A DNA stretch of 20,494 nt, taken from a virus. The notes beneath the pieces were generated by a model. That model was not told the origin of the DNA, did not search any database, and saw only the letters and a program-made list of their open reading frames with translations. This document shows positions 20,234 through 20,494 of this stretch, piece after piece (positions within the stretch are counted from its first letter, which is position 1; the number at the start of each line of letters is the position of its first letter). The position numbers and the translations under genes were made by a program. The DNA lies in the IMG/VR virus record IMGVR_UViG_3300025011_000224, positions 1-20,494 of that record; one strand, given 5' to 3'.

Positions 20234-20488
20234 CTATCTCCCTTCCTTTCTCAACGATAACCCCATATCCTCCAACTTATCGCTCGCTTCCTGACATGTC
20301 ATGCGCACAACATTTCTGTACCCCATAAGCTCTTTCCATGACAACTTAGCTAAGTCGCCGGATACCTCTATCCCGGCCCTTCTGAGCGTGTGAAATGTTC
20401 TTGCCGTAAACCCCATGTCTGCAAGCTTCACCGTCAAATCTGTGTTATATCGCTTGTCCATTTTTTCGCGAATTTTATCCATTAACAT
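20234..20488 (-). CDS. Stand-alone alpha-CTD-like (helix-hairpin-helix) protein
   Basis: An 84-residue protein. An in-frame stop precedes the ATG at 20488 directly; an ATG two codons later is also possible, and the ribosome binding site lies outside the window. Residues 20-80 follow the alpha-CTD fold: LADMGFTARTFHTLRRAGIE, VSGDLAKLSWKELMG, then YRNVVRMTCQEASDKLEDMG. Of the DNA-contact residues only Arg265 (R30) and Glu302 (E67) are kept; Asn268 is His, Cys269 is Thr, Gly296 is Val. It may be a diverged partner that dimerises with the next gene's product or binds other DNA. It begins the operon seen here. Confidence 0.7.
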   Translation of the reverse strand: MLMDKIREKMDKRYNTDLTVKLADMGFTARTFHTLRRAGIEVSGDLAKLSWKELMGYRNVVRMTCQEASDKLEDMGLSLRKEGR

Positions 20489-20494
20489 TTAGTT

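Overview
The window is a stretch of a tailed bacteriophage or prophage genome, almost certainly from a Bacillota (Firmicutes) host. The evidence is strong AAGGAGG-type ribosome binding sites on nearly every gene, frequent TTG and GTG starts, sigma-A-like TTGACA/TATAAT promoters, and protein families typical of Bacillota phages. No integrase, lysis, tail or replication genes lie inside, so prophage versus free phage, and the host genus, cannot be decided.

Most genes run leftwards on the minus strand. Read in transcription order (right to left), the right end (20.5-18.1 kb) holds small early or middle genes: two adjacent proteins resembling the C-terminal domain of the RNA polymerase alpha subunit, several small conserved phage proteins, a one-helix membrane protein, and a sigma-region-4-like late regulator of ArpU/RinA type. 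Next comes a block of six rightward genes of unknown function (14.9-17.7 kb) with its own promoters. The packaging genes follow: small terminase (14.7-14.2 kb), a GC-rich non-coding stretch that could hold a cos or pac site, about 3 kb of small genes including a DNA-binding protein and a GIY-YIG endonuclease, then large terminase, a Com-like zinc finger, a frameshifted small gene, portal (8.4-6.2 kb), an HExxH protein, scaffold, a probable decoration protein and major capsid protein (4.6-2.3 kb). A right-handed beta-helix protein runs off the left edge.

Two nuclease cassettes interrupt the structural genes. Cassette A (0.94-2.29 kb) is a leftward HNH endonuclease divergent from a tiny rightward ribbon-helix-helix (RHH) protein, with a symmetric face-to-face promoter region between them. 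Cassette B (4.98-5.70 kb) is a rightward operon of an RHH protein and a PD-(D/E)XK nuclease that carries its own C-terminal RHH domain. All three RHH domains share one motif pattern, and each cassette ends in its own hairpin terminators. Together they look like self-regulated homing-type units placed between late genes.

The most unusual points are the tandem alpha-CTD-like genes, one of which keeps most of the DNA-contacting residues of the host domain; the RHH-nuclease cassettes; and a 10-bp tandem duplication that breaks a small gene between terminase and portal. Several starts were reassigned from the longest reading frame because the ribosome binding site points to a downstream TTG, GTG or ATG.
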